NCBI GenBank assembly: GCA_021799555.1
Contig: JAJZAG010000194.1
Location: forward strand, 1-7,252
Source of the DNA: Deltaproteobacteria bacterium
GTDB taxonomy: Bacteria > Desulfobacterota > Binatia > Binatales > Binataceae
Length of the DNA stretch: 7,252 nucleotides
Reading direction: 5' to 3'
Shown: one piece after another, positions 1-6,952 of the stretch
Numbering within the stretch: the stretch's first letter is position 1
How the letters are laid out: the number at the start of each line of letters is the position of its first letter
Notes under the pieces: generated by a model
What the model was told of the DNA's origin: nothing
What the model saw: only the letters and a program-made list of their open reading frames with translations
Database searches by the model: none
Made by a program: the position numbers and the translations under genes

Positions 1-267
1 GCCGACCCCCATACGTGGAAGCTGCCGCATCTCGACGCATCGGGAGCCGTGGACGAACGCCGCTTGCCGAAAGCAATTCAGGCCGTTCTCTCGAACTATC
101 GCGGTGTCAAAGTTGGCGGCATCCCGGAGCAGGCAATTCCCGACGTGCTGACCGAACTTGAACAGGCAGCTCAGCGCTTGAGCAGAATGCCCGGCCAAGG
201 CGGTGCTGCCGCACCCGTGTACGTGCAATTAGCCGAAGCCTTAAGCCAGATTCGGCGGGCTGGTTGA
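1..267 (+). CDS. C-terminal fragment of an unrecognised conserved protein (5' end outside window)
   Basis: The reading frame is open from the first base of the window to the TGA at 265-267, giving at least 88 residues, so the true start lies upstream. A GTG at 49 is in frame, but the codons before it read as ordinary protein (ADPHTWKLPHLDASG), so I do not take it as the start. The visible part has a KRLPKAIQ-like segment (here RRLPKAIQAVLSNYRG, about residues 20-35) and ends in a predicted helix (YVQLAEALSQIRRAG). It is charged, has no membrane segment and no cysteines, and looks cytoplasmic. It resembles small uncharacterised proteins I associate with alphaproteobacteria, but I cannot name the family. 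It ends 32 bases before the IS remnant and may be part of the same acquired region. No function is proposed. Confidence 0.65.
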   Translation, partial: ADPHTWKLPHLDASGAVDERRLPKAIQAVLSNYRGVKVGGIPEQAIPDVLTELEQAAQRLSRMPGQGGAAAPVYVQLAEALSQIRRAG

Positions 268-299
268 TCCACGTGCTAGCTCGCCGCACCCGCCCGTAA

Positions 300-317
300 G
301 GAAGCTCTGCGCAAGTC
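300..317 (+). repeat. Probable left terminal sequence of the IS5-family remnant
   Basis: GGAAGCTCTGCGCAAGTC lies 56 bases before the transposase start and matches the IS5-type terminal inverted repeat in its first five bases and in the CAAGTC block. The bases just outside are GTAA, close to but not exactly the YTAR target reported for IS5. The partner repeat at the right end was not found in recognisable form, so this rests on resemblance and position only. Confidence 0.45.
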
Positions 318-373
318 TTTCGATTTAGCGGATAGTAAACTGGTTGATCGGTGGACGGTGCGGAGGAGCGGCG

Positions 374-993
374 ATGAGTAAGCAGCGGACGTTTGCATCG
401 ATGGCGTGGGCGGATAAGGGCACAGTGACGCGGCGCGAGCGATTCCTGGCCGAGATGGACGCACTGATTCCATAGGCGCGGCTGCTCGGATTGAGCGAGC
501 CGCACTATCCGAAAGCTGGTCAGGGCCGCCAGCCGCTGGGGCTGGAGAGGATGCTGCGGATTTACTTCCTGCAGCAGTGGTTCAACCTGTCGGACCCGCA
601 GGCCGAGGACGCGATCTACGACAGCGAATCGATGCGCCGGTTCGCGCGGGTGGAGTTGGGCGACGACGTGGTGCCGGACGAGAGCACGATTCTGTGTTTT
701 CGCCATCTGCTCGAGCAGCACGGGCTGACCGAAAGCATCTTCGATGCGATTGCGGGATTGCTCGAAGAGCGCCGGCTGTGGCTGCGCGCGGGAACCATCG
801 CGGACGCGACCATCATCGCGGCGCCCAGTTCGACCAAGAACGCAAGCGCGACCCCGAGATGAAGCAGATCCGCAAGGGCGGAAGCTGGCACTTCGGGATG
901 AAGCCGCACATCGGGACGGACCCGCGCGGCATCGTCCACAGCGTGACGCGGATGACGGAGGGCTGGTTCCTCGCGCGGGCAGGGAGGGATTAG
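374..993 (+). pseudogene. IS5-family transposase pseudogene (amber codon, frameshift, 3' truncation)
   Basis: The start ATG at 374 follows GGAGGAG (362-368) by five bases. The frame reads MSKQRTFASMAWADKG, then RRERFLAEMDALIP, and meets TAG at 473-475 where relatives have the Trp of IPWARL (TGG to TAG). The same frame then continues through LRIYFLQQWFNLSDPQAEDA and VVPDESTIL to SSTKN at about 841. There a net loss of one base (modulo three) moves the reading into the next frame, which resumes with KRDPEMKQIRKG and WHFGMKPHIGTD and runs to HSVT near 948. After that, similarity is lost and the frame stops at 991-993. In family terms, the first catalytic Asp (in ADATIIAAP) is kept, but the parts carrying the second Asp and the Glu of the DDE triad are gone. 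A Cys also sits where relatives usually have Arg (STILCFRH). The gene cannot make an active transposase. Confidence 0.9.
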
Positions 994-1007
994 GCGAGGA
1001 CTTTTTT
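968..1007 (+). terminator. Possible rho-independent terminator at the edge of the IS remnant
   Basis: TCCTCGC at 968-974 can pair with GCGAGGA at 994-1000, a seven-base stem enclosing a 19-base loop. A single C and then six T residues (1002-1007) follow. The T run is right for an intrinsic terminator, but the loop is long and the stem short. It could equally be leftover right-end sequence of the IS element. Confidence 0.3.
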
Positions 1008-1423
1008 CGCGGAATATAACACCGGCGGTCAAATATGGGCGTTCATCTGTTACATTAACTGAAACGCGCAAAGCACTGTGCCCGTGTGGGTGCAGCGATC
1101 GATAGCCAGATTTGTTCATGGCTGAACTGTTCAGCCTTATGCGCGGTTTGCCGATGTGCAAAAATGAGGTGTGGAGACGGAGATCCACATGGCCGATGAT
1201 CCTCCCCGGCACACGGGGCGAGATCTATCCGGGCGCCTTGACCGGATCTTTGTCCTGGCGTCGCGGCCACTAGGGCAGGCGCGGCGGCGATCGTTGGAAG
1301 ACGATATTTTCCCCGATCGGACGGGAAGGGAAAGGATTGTCGCGGCCGTGGACGGTGCGGCGGGAATATCGCCCATTTCGAGGAACCGAATGATTCAATC
1401 GAAGCCGCCGATTTGCAGAGATT

Positions 1424-1432
1424 TGGTAGAAT
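1424..1432 (+). promoter_or_regulatory. Possible extended -10 promoter element upstream of htpX
   Basis: TGGTAGAAT fits the extended -10 pattern (TG, one base, then a TATAAT-like hexamer with five of six matches). No good -35 hexamer lies 16-18 bases upstream, which extended -10 promoters can tolerate. Transcription would start near 1439 and give a leader of about 285 bases before htpX. This is motif reading only. Confidence 0.3.
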
Positions 1433-1572
1433 CCAGAAGGGCTTTCGATAATGGCGCGCCGCAAATTACGCCAGAACGAACCCATCGCGAGCGCTTCGAT
1501 CCGCGCCGCGCGGAACTCAGGACGGCGAATCCGATCGCGGCGCGGGCACGGAGCGTCGCGGAGGGTGTTACA

Positions 1573-1601
1573 TTGACTGTTTTACGGGCGTGGCGTAGCT
1601 T
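1573..1601 (+). promoter_or_regulatory. Possible sigma-70-like promoter upstream of htpX
   Basis: TTGACT at 1573-1578 is five of six to the -35 consensus. Seventeen bases later, TAGCTT (1596-1601) matches the -10 consensus at only three of six positions, including the conserved first T, second A and final T. It would give a leader of roughly 115 bases before htpX. The weak -10 keeps confidence low. I see no sigma-E-type (GAACTT/TCTGA) or sigma-32-type pair here. Confidence 0.25.
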
Positions 1602-1722
1602 CGATATGCGCATCTGCGCGGGCTTTTCGCCTCGAGGTATCGCATGGTTTCCGGCGCGCGAAGCTTTGCGGATCGTCCAAAGCGCCGAGCCGCGCGGCCC
1701 GTTTCCAGAACCGAATACAGCT

Positions 1723-2586
1723 ATGACAAGCTTCCTGAAAACGACCTTTTTGCTCGGTTTGATGACCGGTCTGCTGATGCTGATCGGCGGGATACTCGGC
1801 GGACGCGGCGGCGTGGCGATCGCCTTCGTGTTCGCCGCGATCATGAACTTCGCGAGCTACTGGTTCTCGGACCGGATGGTGCTGGCGGCGTATCATGCGC
1901 AACCGCTCGACGCTTCGAGCGCGCCGGAGCTCTACTCGATCGTCAACGAGCTGGCGCATTCGGCGGGAATCCCGATGCCGCGACTGTTCATGATCGACAG
2001 CGATACGCCCAACGCGTTCGCGACCGGGCGAAATCCGAAGCACGCGGCCGTGGCCGTCACGCGCGGGATCATGCGGATCTGCACGCGCGAGGAGCTCAAG
2101 GGCGTGATCGGCCATGAACTCTCGCACGTGATAAATCGCGACATCCTGACCAGCTCGATCGCGGCGACGCTCGCGGGTGCGGTGATGATGCTCGCATACG
2201 GAGCGCGATGGGGCGCGCTGCTCGGAGGATTCGGCGGACGCGACGAGGATGAGCGCGGCGGAATTATCGGGCTGCTCGCGGTGAGTATCCTTGCGCCGAT
2301 CGCCGCCTCGATGATCCAGCTTGCGATCTCGCGCACCCGCGAATATCAGGCCGACGCAAGCGGCGCGCGCCTGACGCATAATCCGCTCTTGCTCGCCAGC
2401 GCCCTGCGCAAGCTCGAGACCGCCAACGAGCGGGTGCCGCTCGAGGCGGCCGGACCGGCGACGGCGCATCTGTTTATCGTCAACCCGCTCAGCGCGGGAG
2501 GAATCTCACGGCTATTTTCTACTCATCCACCGATCGAGGAGCGTATCCGCCGGCTCGAGAACATGGCGGCCGGACGCTCCCAATAG
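1723..2586 (+). CDS. htpX: HtpX-type M48 zinc metalloprotease, inner membrane
   Basis: The predicted product has 287 residues, the usual length for HtpX, an inner-membrane protease that cleaves misfolded membrane proteins alongside FtsH. Two hydrophobic segments open the protein (about residues 4-27 and 30-48). The zinc site HELSH is at 131-135 within GVIGHELSHVINRD, the third metal ligand is probably Glu207 in SRTREYQAD, and two more hydrophobic segments cover about 142-165 and 181-203. Near the C-terminus, FSTHPPIEERIRRL (265-278) is the family's typical ending motif. The frame is open far upstream, but I chose the ATG at 1723 because MTSFLKTTFLLGLMTG is a standard HtpX N-terminus and the upstream translation has no family resemblance. 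No clear ribosome binding site precedes it. It is the first gene of a tightly spaced envelope-maintenance cluster, with the next gene 20 bases downstream. All catalytic residues appear intact. Confidence 0.95.
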   Translation: MTSFLKTTFLLGLMTGLLMLIGGILGGRGGVAIAFVFAAIMNFASYWFSDRMVLAAYHAQPLDASSAPELYSIVNELAHSAGIPMPRLFMIDSDTPNAFATGRNPKHAAVAVTRGIMRICTREELKGVIGHELSHVINRDILTSSIAATLAGAVMMLAYGARWGALLGGFGGRDEDERGGIIGLLAVSILAPIAASMIQLAISRTREYQADASGARLTHNPLLLASALRKLETANERVPLEAAGPATAHLFIVNPLSAGGISRLFSTHPPIEERIRRLENMAAGRSQ

Positions 2587-2606
2587 GCGGAGAGGCGACG
2601 ACGGCG

Positions 2607-3044
2607 ATGCACGGCGAAGAGGAAAAGGACAAGGGTTTCAAAGTCGAGGACCGCAGGCGCTTCTCGCCCGAAGGTGAGGCGCGACCGGATCTCGAGGCGC
2701 GCGAGGAGGCGCCCGCCGCGCAGCCTGCGCCGGATCGCGCGGCGGAAGCGGCAGCGCCCACCACCGCGGCGAGCGCGCAAGGCGCCGAGCCTGAGATCAA
2801 CTTCGTGACCTTTATCGTGGGGCTCTCGACCGAGGCGCTGGCGGCGATGGGCGAGATGCCCGATCCGGCGACCGGAAAGCATTCGCGGGATCTGCGCGCG
2901 GCGCAGCAGATGATTGATATTATCGCGATGCTGGGCGAAAAGACGCGGGGCAACCTTGATGCCAATGAGAAGAACCTGATGGAAGCGATTCTATTCGACC
3001 TCAGGATGAAGTACGTTGAAATTGCGAGGCCGCCCGCCCGTTAG
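2607..3044 (+). CDS. DUF1844-domain protein of unknown function
   Basis: The predicted 145-residue soluble protein starts at an ATG 11 bases after GGAGAGG (2589-2595), the clearest ribosome binding site in the cluster. It has three parts: a charged N-terminus with FKVEDRRRFSPEGE (11-24); an Ala/Pro/Glu-rich, probably disordered linker (about 25-62); and a compact helical domain (about 63-138) reading EINFVTFIVGLSTEALAAMG, then MPDPATGK and DLRAAQQMIDIIAMLGEKT, ending in FDLRMKYVEI. This matches the DUF1844 family as I remember it from deltaproteobacteria and related phyla, including the N-terminal FKVEDRR element. No signal peptide, cysteines or catalytic motif is visible. The family has no established function. 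Its place between a membrane protease gene and a periplasmic protease gene suggests a cytoplasmic or membrane-adjacent accessory role in envelope upkeep, but that is inference from context. Confidence 0.85.
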   Translation: MHGEEEKDKGFKVEDRRRFSPEGEARPDLEAREEAPAAQPAPDRAAEAAAPTTAASAQGAEPEINFVTFIVGLSTEALAAMGEMPDPATGKHSRDLRAAQQMIDIIAMLGEKTRGNLDANEKNLMEAILFDLRMKYVEIARPPAR

Positions 3045-3068
3045 CCGGCGCGCCTTGCGCATTATCAA

Positions 3069-4544
3069 ATGCCGCATAAACCAATTCGAGCCGCGTTTTC
3101 AGCCACGGTGATTGCCGCCGCGGCGATCCTGCTGTCGAACGTCGTCGGCGCCGCCACCACGACCCCATCGGAACGCTTCTGGACCGATTTGCCCGACGAC
3201 GCGGGCGGTCATATCGTCAAGGCGCAGACGCTGCCGGATTTCATCGATCTGGCGGCCAAGCTCTCGCCCGCCGTCGTGAACGTTTCGACCGAGGAAAGCG
3301 ACACGCCCGAGAGCGGCGAAGGCGCCGACCCGGGGAAGCATCGCGGCGAATTCTCCGGCCCGTTCGCGCCGTTTGGGCATCAGCATTCCAAGAGCCTCGC
3401 CTCGGGGTTCATCATCTCGAAAGACGGCTATATACTGACCAACGAACACGCGGTAGATAATCCCTCCAAAGTGACGGTCACTTTACAGGACGGGCACACC
3501 TATCACGCGAAAGTCGTCGGGCAGGACAAGAAAACCGATATCGCGTTGCTCAAGATTGATGCGGGCCACGATCTGCCGGTCGCGCCGCTGGGAGACTCCG
3601 ATCGGGTGCGCGTCGGCGAATGGGTGATGGCGATCGGAAATCCGTTCGGATTCGACCACTCGGTAACCGCCGGGATCGTCAGCGCCAAGGGGCGTTTCAT
3701 TCCCGACAACTTCGATCAGTTCCTGCAGACCGACGCGTCGATAAATCCGGGCAACTCGGGCGGGCCGCTGATTGATTTGCGTGGCGCCGTGGTCGGCGTC
3801 AATTCGGCAATCTACACGCAGACCGGCGCGAGCATGGGAATCGGATTCGCCATCCCCGTCAACCTGGTCAAGGAAGAGCTTCCGCAGTTGCGCGACAAAG
3901 GCAAGGTGACGCGCGGATGGCTGGGCGTGTATATACAGCCGGTCACGCAAGAGTTGGCGCAGTCGCTTGGGATCAAGGACGCGCAGGGAGCGCTGGTCGC
4001 GCAGGTGTTGCCGCACGGACCGGCGCAGGCGGCGGGGGTGCAGCGCGGCGACGTGATCACGTCATTCGACGGCAATCCGGTTACCGATTCGCGCGAGCTT
4101 CCGCTGCTGGTTTCGCGCACGCCGCTCGGCAAAACGGTTACGCTCAAGATCATCCGGGACAAGCAGCCAAGAGAGCTTTCGGCGACGATCACCGAGTCAC
4201 GCGAAGCGCAGCTCGCGGCGGCGGAAAACCCGCCCAAGAGCGCCCCCGAGGGCACCGCGTCCGAATTCGGCCTGCGCGTCAAAGACCTTGACAGCGAGCT
4301 CGCCCGCGAACTTGGCATCGAAGCCAAACGTGGCGTCGTTATCGCCTCGGTCAAACCGGGCAGCACCGCTGACGAGGCGGGTCTTCGCGCCCGCGACGTG
4401 GTGCTCGAGGTGAATCGCCAGCCGGTCGGCGACGTGGCGGCCTATCAGGCGGCGATCAAATCGGGAGCCAAGGGCAAGGTGATTTTGCTGCTGGTCAAAC
4501 GCGCCGAGGGAACGCTCTTTTTCGCGATCAAGCCGCGTGGCTAG
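3069..4544 (+). CDS. DegP/HtrA-family (Do-type) periplasmic serine protease, two PDZ domains
   Basis: The predicted 491-residue protein degrades misfolded proteins in the periplasm and may also act as a chaperone. A signal peptide is clear: basic start, hydrophobic stretch at about 10-26, and a likely cut after VVGA (residue 28). The trypsin-like domain follows with the triad His127 (in ILTNEHAVD), Asp157 (in KKTDIALLKI) and Ser230 (in NPGNSGGPL). Between the N-terminal strand (SPAVVNVST) and the core is a Gly/His-rich segment at about 78-108, equivalent in place to the regulatory LA loop. PDZ1 covers about 283-378 (opening RGWLGVYIQPV) and PDZ2 about 398-487 (opening EFGLRVKDL), the DegP/DegQ arrangement. 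I leave the symbol blank because DegP, DegQ and MucD cannot be separated from sequence alone. The start lies 24 bases after the DUF1844 stop and has no evident Shine-Dalgarno sequence, so translation may be coupled to the gene before it. All catalytic residues are present. Confidence 0.95.
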   Translation: MPHKPIRAAFSATVIAAAAILLSNVVGAATTTPSERFWTDLPDDAGGHIVKAQTLPDFIDLAAKLSPAVVNVSTEESDTPESGEGADPGKHRGEFSGPFAPFGHQHSKSLASGFIISKDGYILTNEHAVDNPSKVTVTLQDGHTYHAKVVGQDKKTDIALLKIDAGHDLPVAPLGDSDRVRVGEWVMAIGNPFGFDHSVTAGIVSAKGRFIPDNFDQFLQTDASINPGNSGGPLIDLRGAVVGVNSAIYTQTGASMGIGFAIPVNLVKEELPQLRDKGKVTRGWLGVYIQPVTQELAQSLGIKDAQGALVAQVLPHGPAQAAGVQRGDVITSFDGNPVTDSRELPLLVSRTPLGKTVTLKIIRDKQPRELSATITESREAQLAAAENPPKSAPEGTASEFGLRVKDLDSELARELGIEAKRGVVIASVKPGSTADEAGLRARDVVLEVNRQPVGDVAAYQAAIKSGAKGKVILLLVKRAEGTLFFAIKPRG

Positions 4545-4582
4545 GCGGTGCGTTCGGGGATTTTCCGGCAGCCGGCTTGCTG

Positions 4583-6952
4583 ATGTCGTTACGACGTATC
4601 ACCAGGATCGCGATAATCAGCGCCGCGGTGGTGGTGCTGTTCTGCATACCTCCGGCGCTTTACTACTTTAGTATCTACTACAACGCGCTCGAGCAGGAAG
4701 TAGTAACTCGGTTTTCCGGCAAGCGCTGGAATATACCGTCGCGAATCTATTCGGACTCGACGATCGTATATCCGGGCCAGGACCTGGACGACTTGGGATT
4801 TTTCGACCGTCTGGCGCGCCTCAATTACCATCGCACCGATCCGGGGCAGGTCAAAACCCGCGGCGAATTCAGCTTTGACGCGAAGCACGGCGACCTGGTT
4901 ATCTTCCTGCACAGCTTCTCATATCCGTACCGCCAATTCAGCGGAAGACTCGTGGAAATCACGCTTGCGAAGGACGACATGATCGAGTCGATGCGCGACC
5001 CGGCAAGCGGCAGGCCGGTGTTTTCGATCGAGCTCGAACCGGAGCTGATCAGCGGCATCTTCGAAGGCAGCTGGGATCAGCGCCGGCTGGTGCGCCTCAA
5101 TCAGATTCCGCCACTTTTGGTCGACGCGATTCTCGCCGCCGAGGACCATCGCTTCTACGAACATCACGGCGTCGATCCGGTGCGCATCCTCAAGGCGGCG
5201 ATCGTGGACCTGACCTCGCGCCGCATCCAGCAGGGCGGTTCGACGCTCACCCAACAGCTCATGAAGAATTTCTTCCTCACCAACCAGCGCAGTTACAAGC
5301 GCAAGGTGAAGGAAGCGCTGATGGCGTATATCGCGGAGCGCAAATACTCGAAAGACGAGATACTGGAAAACTATATTAACGATATTTATCTTGGCCGGCG
5401 CGGGCAGGAGGGAATCTACGGCGTCTGGGAGGCGTCCGAGTATTACTTCTCGAAAGAGCCGCGTGATCTGAGTATTGCCGAAATGGCGACTATCGCGGGG
5501 ATGATTAGTTCGCCCAACCGCTTAAACCCGCTGAGGCATCCCGCCGCCGCGCAGCGCCGGCGCAACGAGGTGTTGGCCTCGATGCTTCAGGACGGCTACA
5601 TCTCAAAGGCCGCCTATGACGACGCGGCTGCGGAGCCGCTGCGGGCGCGCGAGGTGTATGCGGAAAGCAACGACGCGCCCAACTTCGTAGATTACGTAAA
5701 GAAGGAACTCGCCGAGCGCTACCCGCCCCAGGTGCTCAACGACGAAGGTCTTAGAATCTTCACTACCCTCGACGTGCACATGCAGAAGATCGCGGAGAAA
5801 TCAATCAGCCGAAATCTGCTCGATCTTGAGACCAAGCATCCCAAACTGCTGCGCAAGGAAAAGAGTCAAAAGCTCGAGTCATGTCTAATTTCACTCGAGC
5901 CGCAGACCGGCAAAATCCGCGCGATGGTCGGCGGGCGCAGCTATCGCTCGAGCCAGTTCAACCGCGTCACTCAATCTAAACGGCAACCGGGCTCGGCCTT
6001 CAAGCCGGTGACCTATCTGGCCGCGTTTCAGGAAACGCTCGAAGGCGGTCCGGTCAAATTCCTTCCAACCAGCTACATCGACGACAGCCCGTGGACGTGG
6101 CAATACGCCGACAACATGAGCTGGTCACCGCGCAACTACAAAGACCGCTTCTTCGGCAACGTCACGCTTGAATTTGCGCTCGAAGAGTCGCTCAACGCCG
6201 CGACCTCGCGCGTCGCCTATGCGATAGGACTCGACCGCGTGGTCGCGATGGCCAAAAAGCTCGGCTTCGGCGACCTGCCCGAGTATCCGTCGATCGTACT
6301 CGGCGGAATCGAGGTCTCGCCGCTCGAACTCGCACGCGCGTACGCGATAATCGCCAATTATGGGCAAGAAGTTCCGCCCTATGCGGTCACCGCGGTCGTG
6401 GATGAAAACGGCAAAGTGATCGAGGGCCACCAACTCGAAGCCCGGCAGGTCATCTCACCCGAGCTCGCCTTCATGATGCAGTTCATGATGGAGCAGGTGA
6501 TTAATCACGGCACCGGCTACGGCGCGCGTCAGATGGGATTCACGCGGCCCGCGGCGGGAAAAACCGGGACCACAAATGACTCGAAAGACGCGTGGTTTGG
6601 CGGCTTCACGCCCAATCTGCTGGCGGTGGTATGGACCGGCTTCGATCAGAAGGACACTCTCGGCCTGACCGGCGCGCAAGCCTCGCTACCCGCGTGGACC
6701 GCCTTCATGAAGGCGGCGACGGCGGCGCGCCCGGCGCTTGAATTCACACCGCCGCCCGATCTGGTCGTCGAGCGAGTCGATCCGGCCGCCGACTGCAAAG
6801 CCGTCGCGGATGGCTCGCAGTCGGTCGAGGGAGTTTTCCCGAAGTCGATGGCGCCGACCCAGATTTGTCCTGTGCGTGGCGCGGGCACGATGCCAGCCTC
6901 GGTGCCGGCGATGCCTACCGCGCCCAACCCGGTCACCGATCCAAACGACTGA
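4583..6952 (+). CDS. mrcB: PBP1B-type bifunctional peptidoglycan synthase (GT51 glycosyltransferase and transpeptidase)
   Basis: The predicted 789-residue class A penicillin-binding protein polymerises lipid II into glycan strands and crosslinks their stem peptides. In order: a short basic cytoplasmic end; a membrane anchor at about 9-32; a UB2H-like domain at about 50-150 (IPSRIYSDS through LVEITLAKDDMIESM); the GT51 domain with catalytic Glu187 in AAEDHRFYEHHG, GGSTLTQQLMKN (218-229) and probable second Glu244 in RKVKEALMA; a linker; and the transpeptidase with SAFK (nucleophile Ser471, Lys474), SLN (536-538) and KTGT (660-663). The tail has two cysteines (738 and 762), which could form a disulfide, and ends in a Pro/Ala-rich stretch. 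UB2H and domain order favour PBP1B over PBP1A. I chose ATG 4583; an in-frame TTG at 4577 would add two residues. Neither has a good Shine-Dalgarno sequence. The gene follows the protease gene by 38 bases, and its TGA overlaps the next start. Confidence 0.95.
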   Translation: MSLRRITRIAIISAAVVVLFCIPPALYYFSIYYNALEQEVVTRFSGKRWNIPSRIYSDSTIVYPGQDLDDLGFFDRLARLNYHRTDPGQVKTRGEFSFDAKHGDLVIFLHSFSYPYRQFSGRLVEITLAKDDMIESMRDPASGRPVFSIELEPELISGIFEGSWDQRRLVRLNQIPPLLVDAILAAEDHRFYEHHGVDPVRILKAAIVDLTSRRIQQGGSTLTQQLMKNFFLTNQRSYKRKVKEALMAYIAERKYSKDEILENYINDIYLGRRGQEGIYGVWEASEYYFSKEPRDLSIAEMATIAGMISSPNRLNPLRHPAAAQRRRNEVLASMLQDGYISKAAYDDAAAEPLRAREVYAESNDAPNFVDYVKKELAERYPPQVLNDEGLRIFTTLDVHMQKIAEKSISRNLLDLETKHPKLLRKEKSQKLESCLISLEPQTGKIRAMVGGRSYRSSQFNRVTQSKRQPGSAFKPVTYLAAFQETLEGGPVKFLPTSYIDDSPWTWQYADNMSWSPRNYKDRFFGNVTLEFALEESLNAATSRVAYAIGLDRVVAMAKKLGFGDLPEYPSIVLGGIEVSPLELARAYAIIANYGQEVPPYAVTAVVDENGKVIEGHQLEARQVISPELAFMMQFMMEQVINHGTGYGARQMGFTRPAAGKTGTTNDSKDAWFGGFTPNLLAVVWTGFDQKDTLGLTGAQASLPAWTAFMKAATAARPALEFTPPPDLVVERVDPAADCKAVADGSQSVEGVFPKSMAPTQICPVRGAGTMPASVPAMPTAPNPVTDPND

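Larger units (their letters stand above)
300..993 (+). mobile_element. Decayed IS5-family insertion sequence remnant
   Basis: The stretch has the order expected for an IS5-group element: a terminal sequence beginning GGAAGCTCTGCGCAAGTC at 300, a leader of about 70 bases, a strong ribosome binding site and an IS5-type transposase. The left end resembles the IS5 terminus known from E. coli (GGAAGGTGCGAACAAGTC) and lies at the expected distance before the gene. Only about 190 codons of a transposase normally over 300 residues long remain. Clear homology stops near 948, and I give 993 as the end because the last decayed frame stops there. No good inverted copy of the left end is visible downstream. 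The sequence from 999 (GACTTTTTTCGCGGA) matches it only loosely, so the right end is either deleted or badly eroded. No target-site duplication could be established. Confidence 0.75.
1017..1722. other. Gene-poor stretch of about 700 bases between the IS remnant and htpX
   Basis: I find no supported gene here on either strand. The plus frame that leads into htpX is open from about 1171, and overlapping minus-strand frames exist. Their translations are Arg/Pro/Ser-rich and low in hydrophobic structure, and they match nothing I recognise, as expected of chance open frames in GC-rich DNA. A 41-codon frame at 1451-1576 (MARRKLRQNE start, stop TGA) follows an AGAAGG-like site, but it is very Arg-rich and probably not a gene. 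I see no tRNA or other RNA signature. The stretch probably combines decayed sequence next to the IS element with the promoter and leader of the htpX operon. Confidence 0.6.

Noticed and set aside
260..349. A 10-base direct repeat CTGGTTGATC at 260-269 and 340-349, considered as a target duplication or attachment site
   Set aside because: The two copies do not bracket an element: the second lies inside the IS leader. IS5 elements make about 4-base duplications, so this is probably chance.
616..1212. A 198-codon minus-strand open frame across the IS remnant
   Set aside because: It lies antisense to a clearly recognised transposase and has no recognisable domain.
1451..1576. A 41-residue Arg-rich small protein with a possible ribosome binding site
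   Set aside because: The composition is what random GC-rich frames give, and nothing links it to a known family. The upstream purine stretch alone is not enough.
1048..1579. Near-identical 14-base sequences TGTTACATTAACTG (1048) and TGTTACATTGACTG (1566)
   Set aside because: A 13 of 14 match between two sites is expected a few times by chance in a window this size, and the flanks share nothing.
1171..1722. A 184-residue N-terminal extension of HtpX, because the frame is open from 1171
   Set aside because: The upstream translation is Arg/Pro-rich and unlike any HtpX, while the ATG at 1723 gives a normal HtpX N-terminus and length. Long open frames are common by chance in GC-rich DNA.
1582..2469. 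A 295-codon open frame on the minus strand, opposite htpX
   Set aside because: Its translation is dominated by Arg, His and Asp with no domain-like pattern, and it lies opposite a strongly supported gene. It is a shadow of htpX codon use.
3047..3054. Palindrome GGCGCGCC between the DUF1844 and degP-type genes, considered as an operator or terminator
   Set aside because: It is a short all-GC palindrome with no loop and no following T run, common in such DNA.
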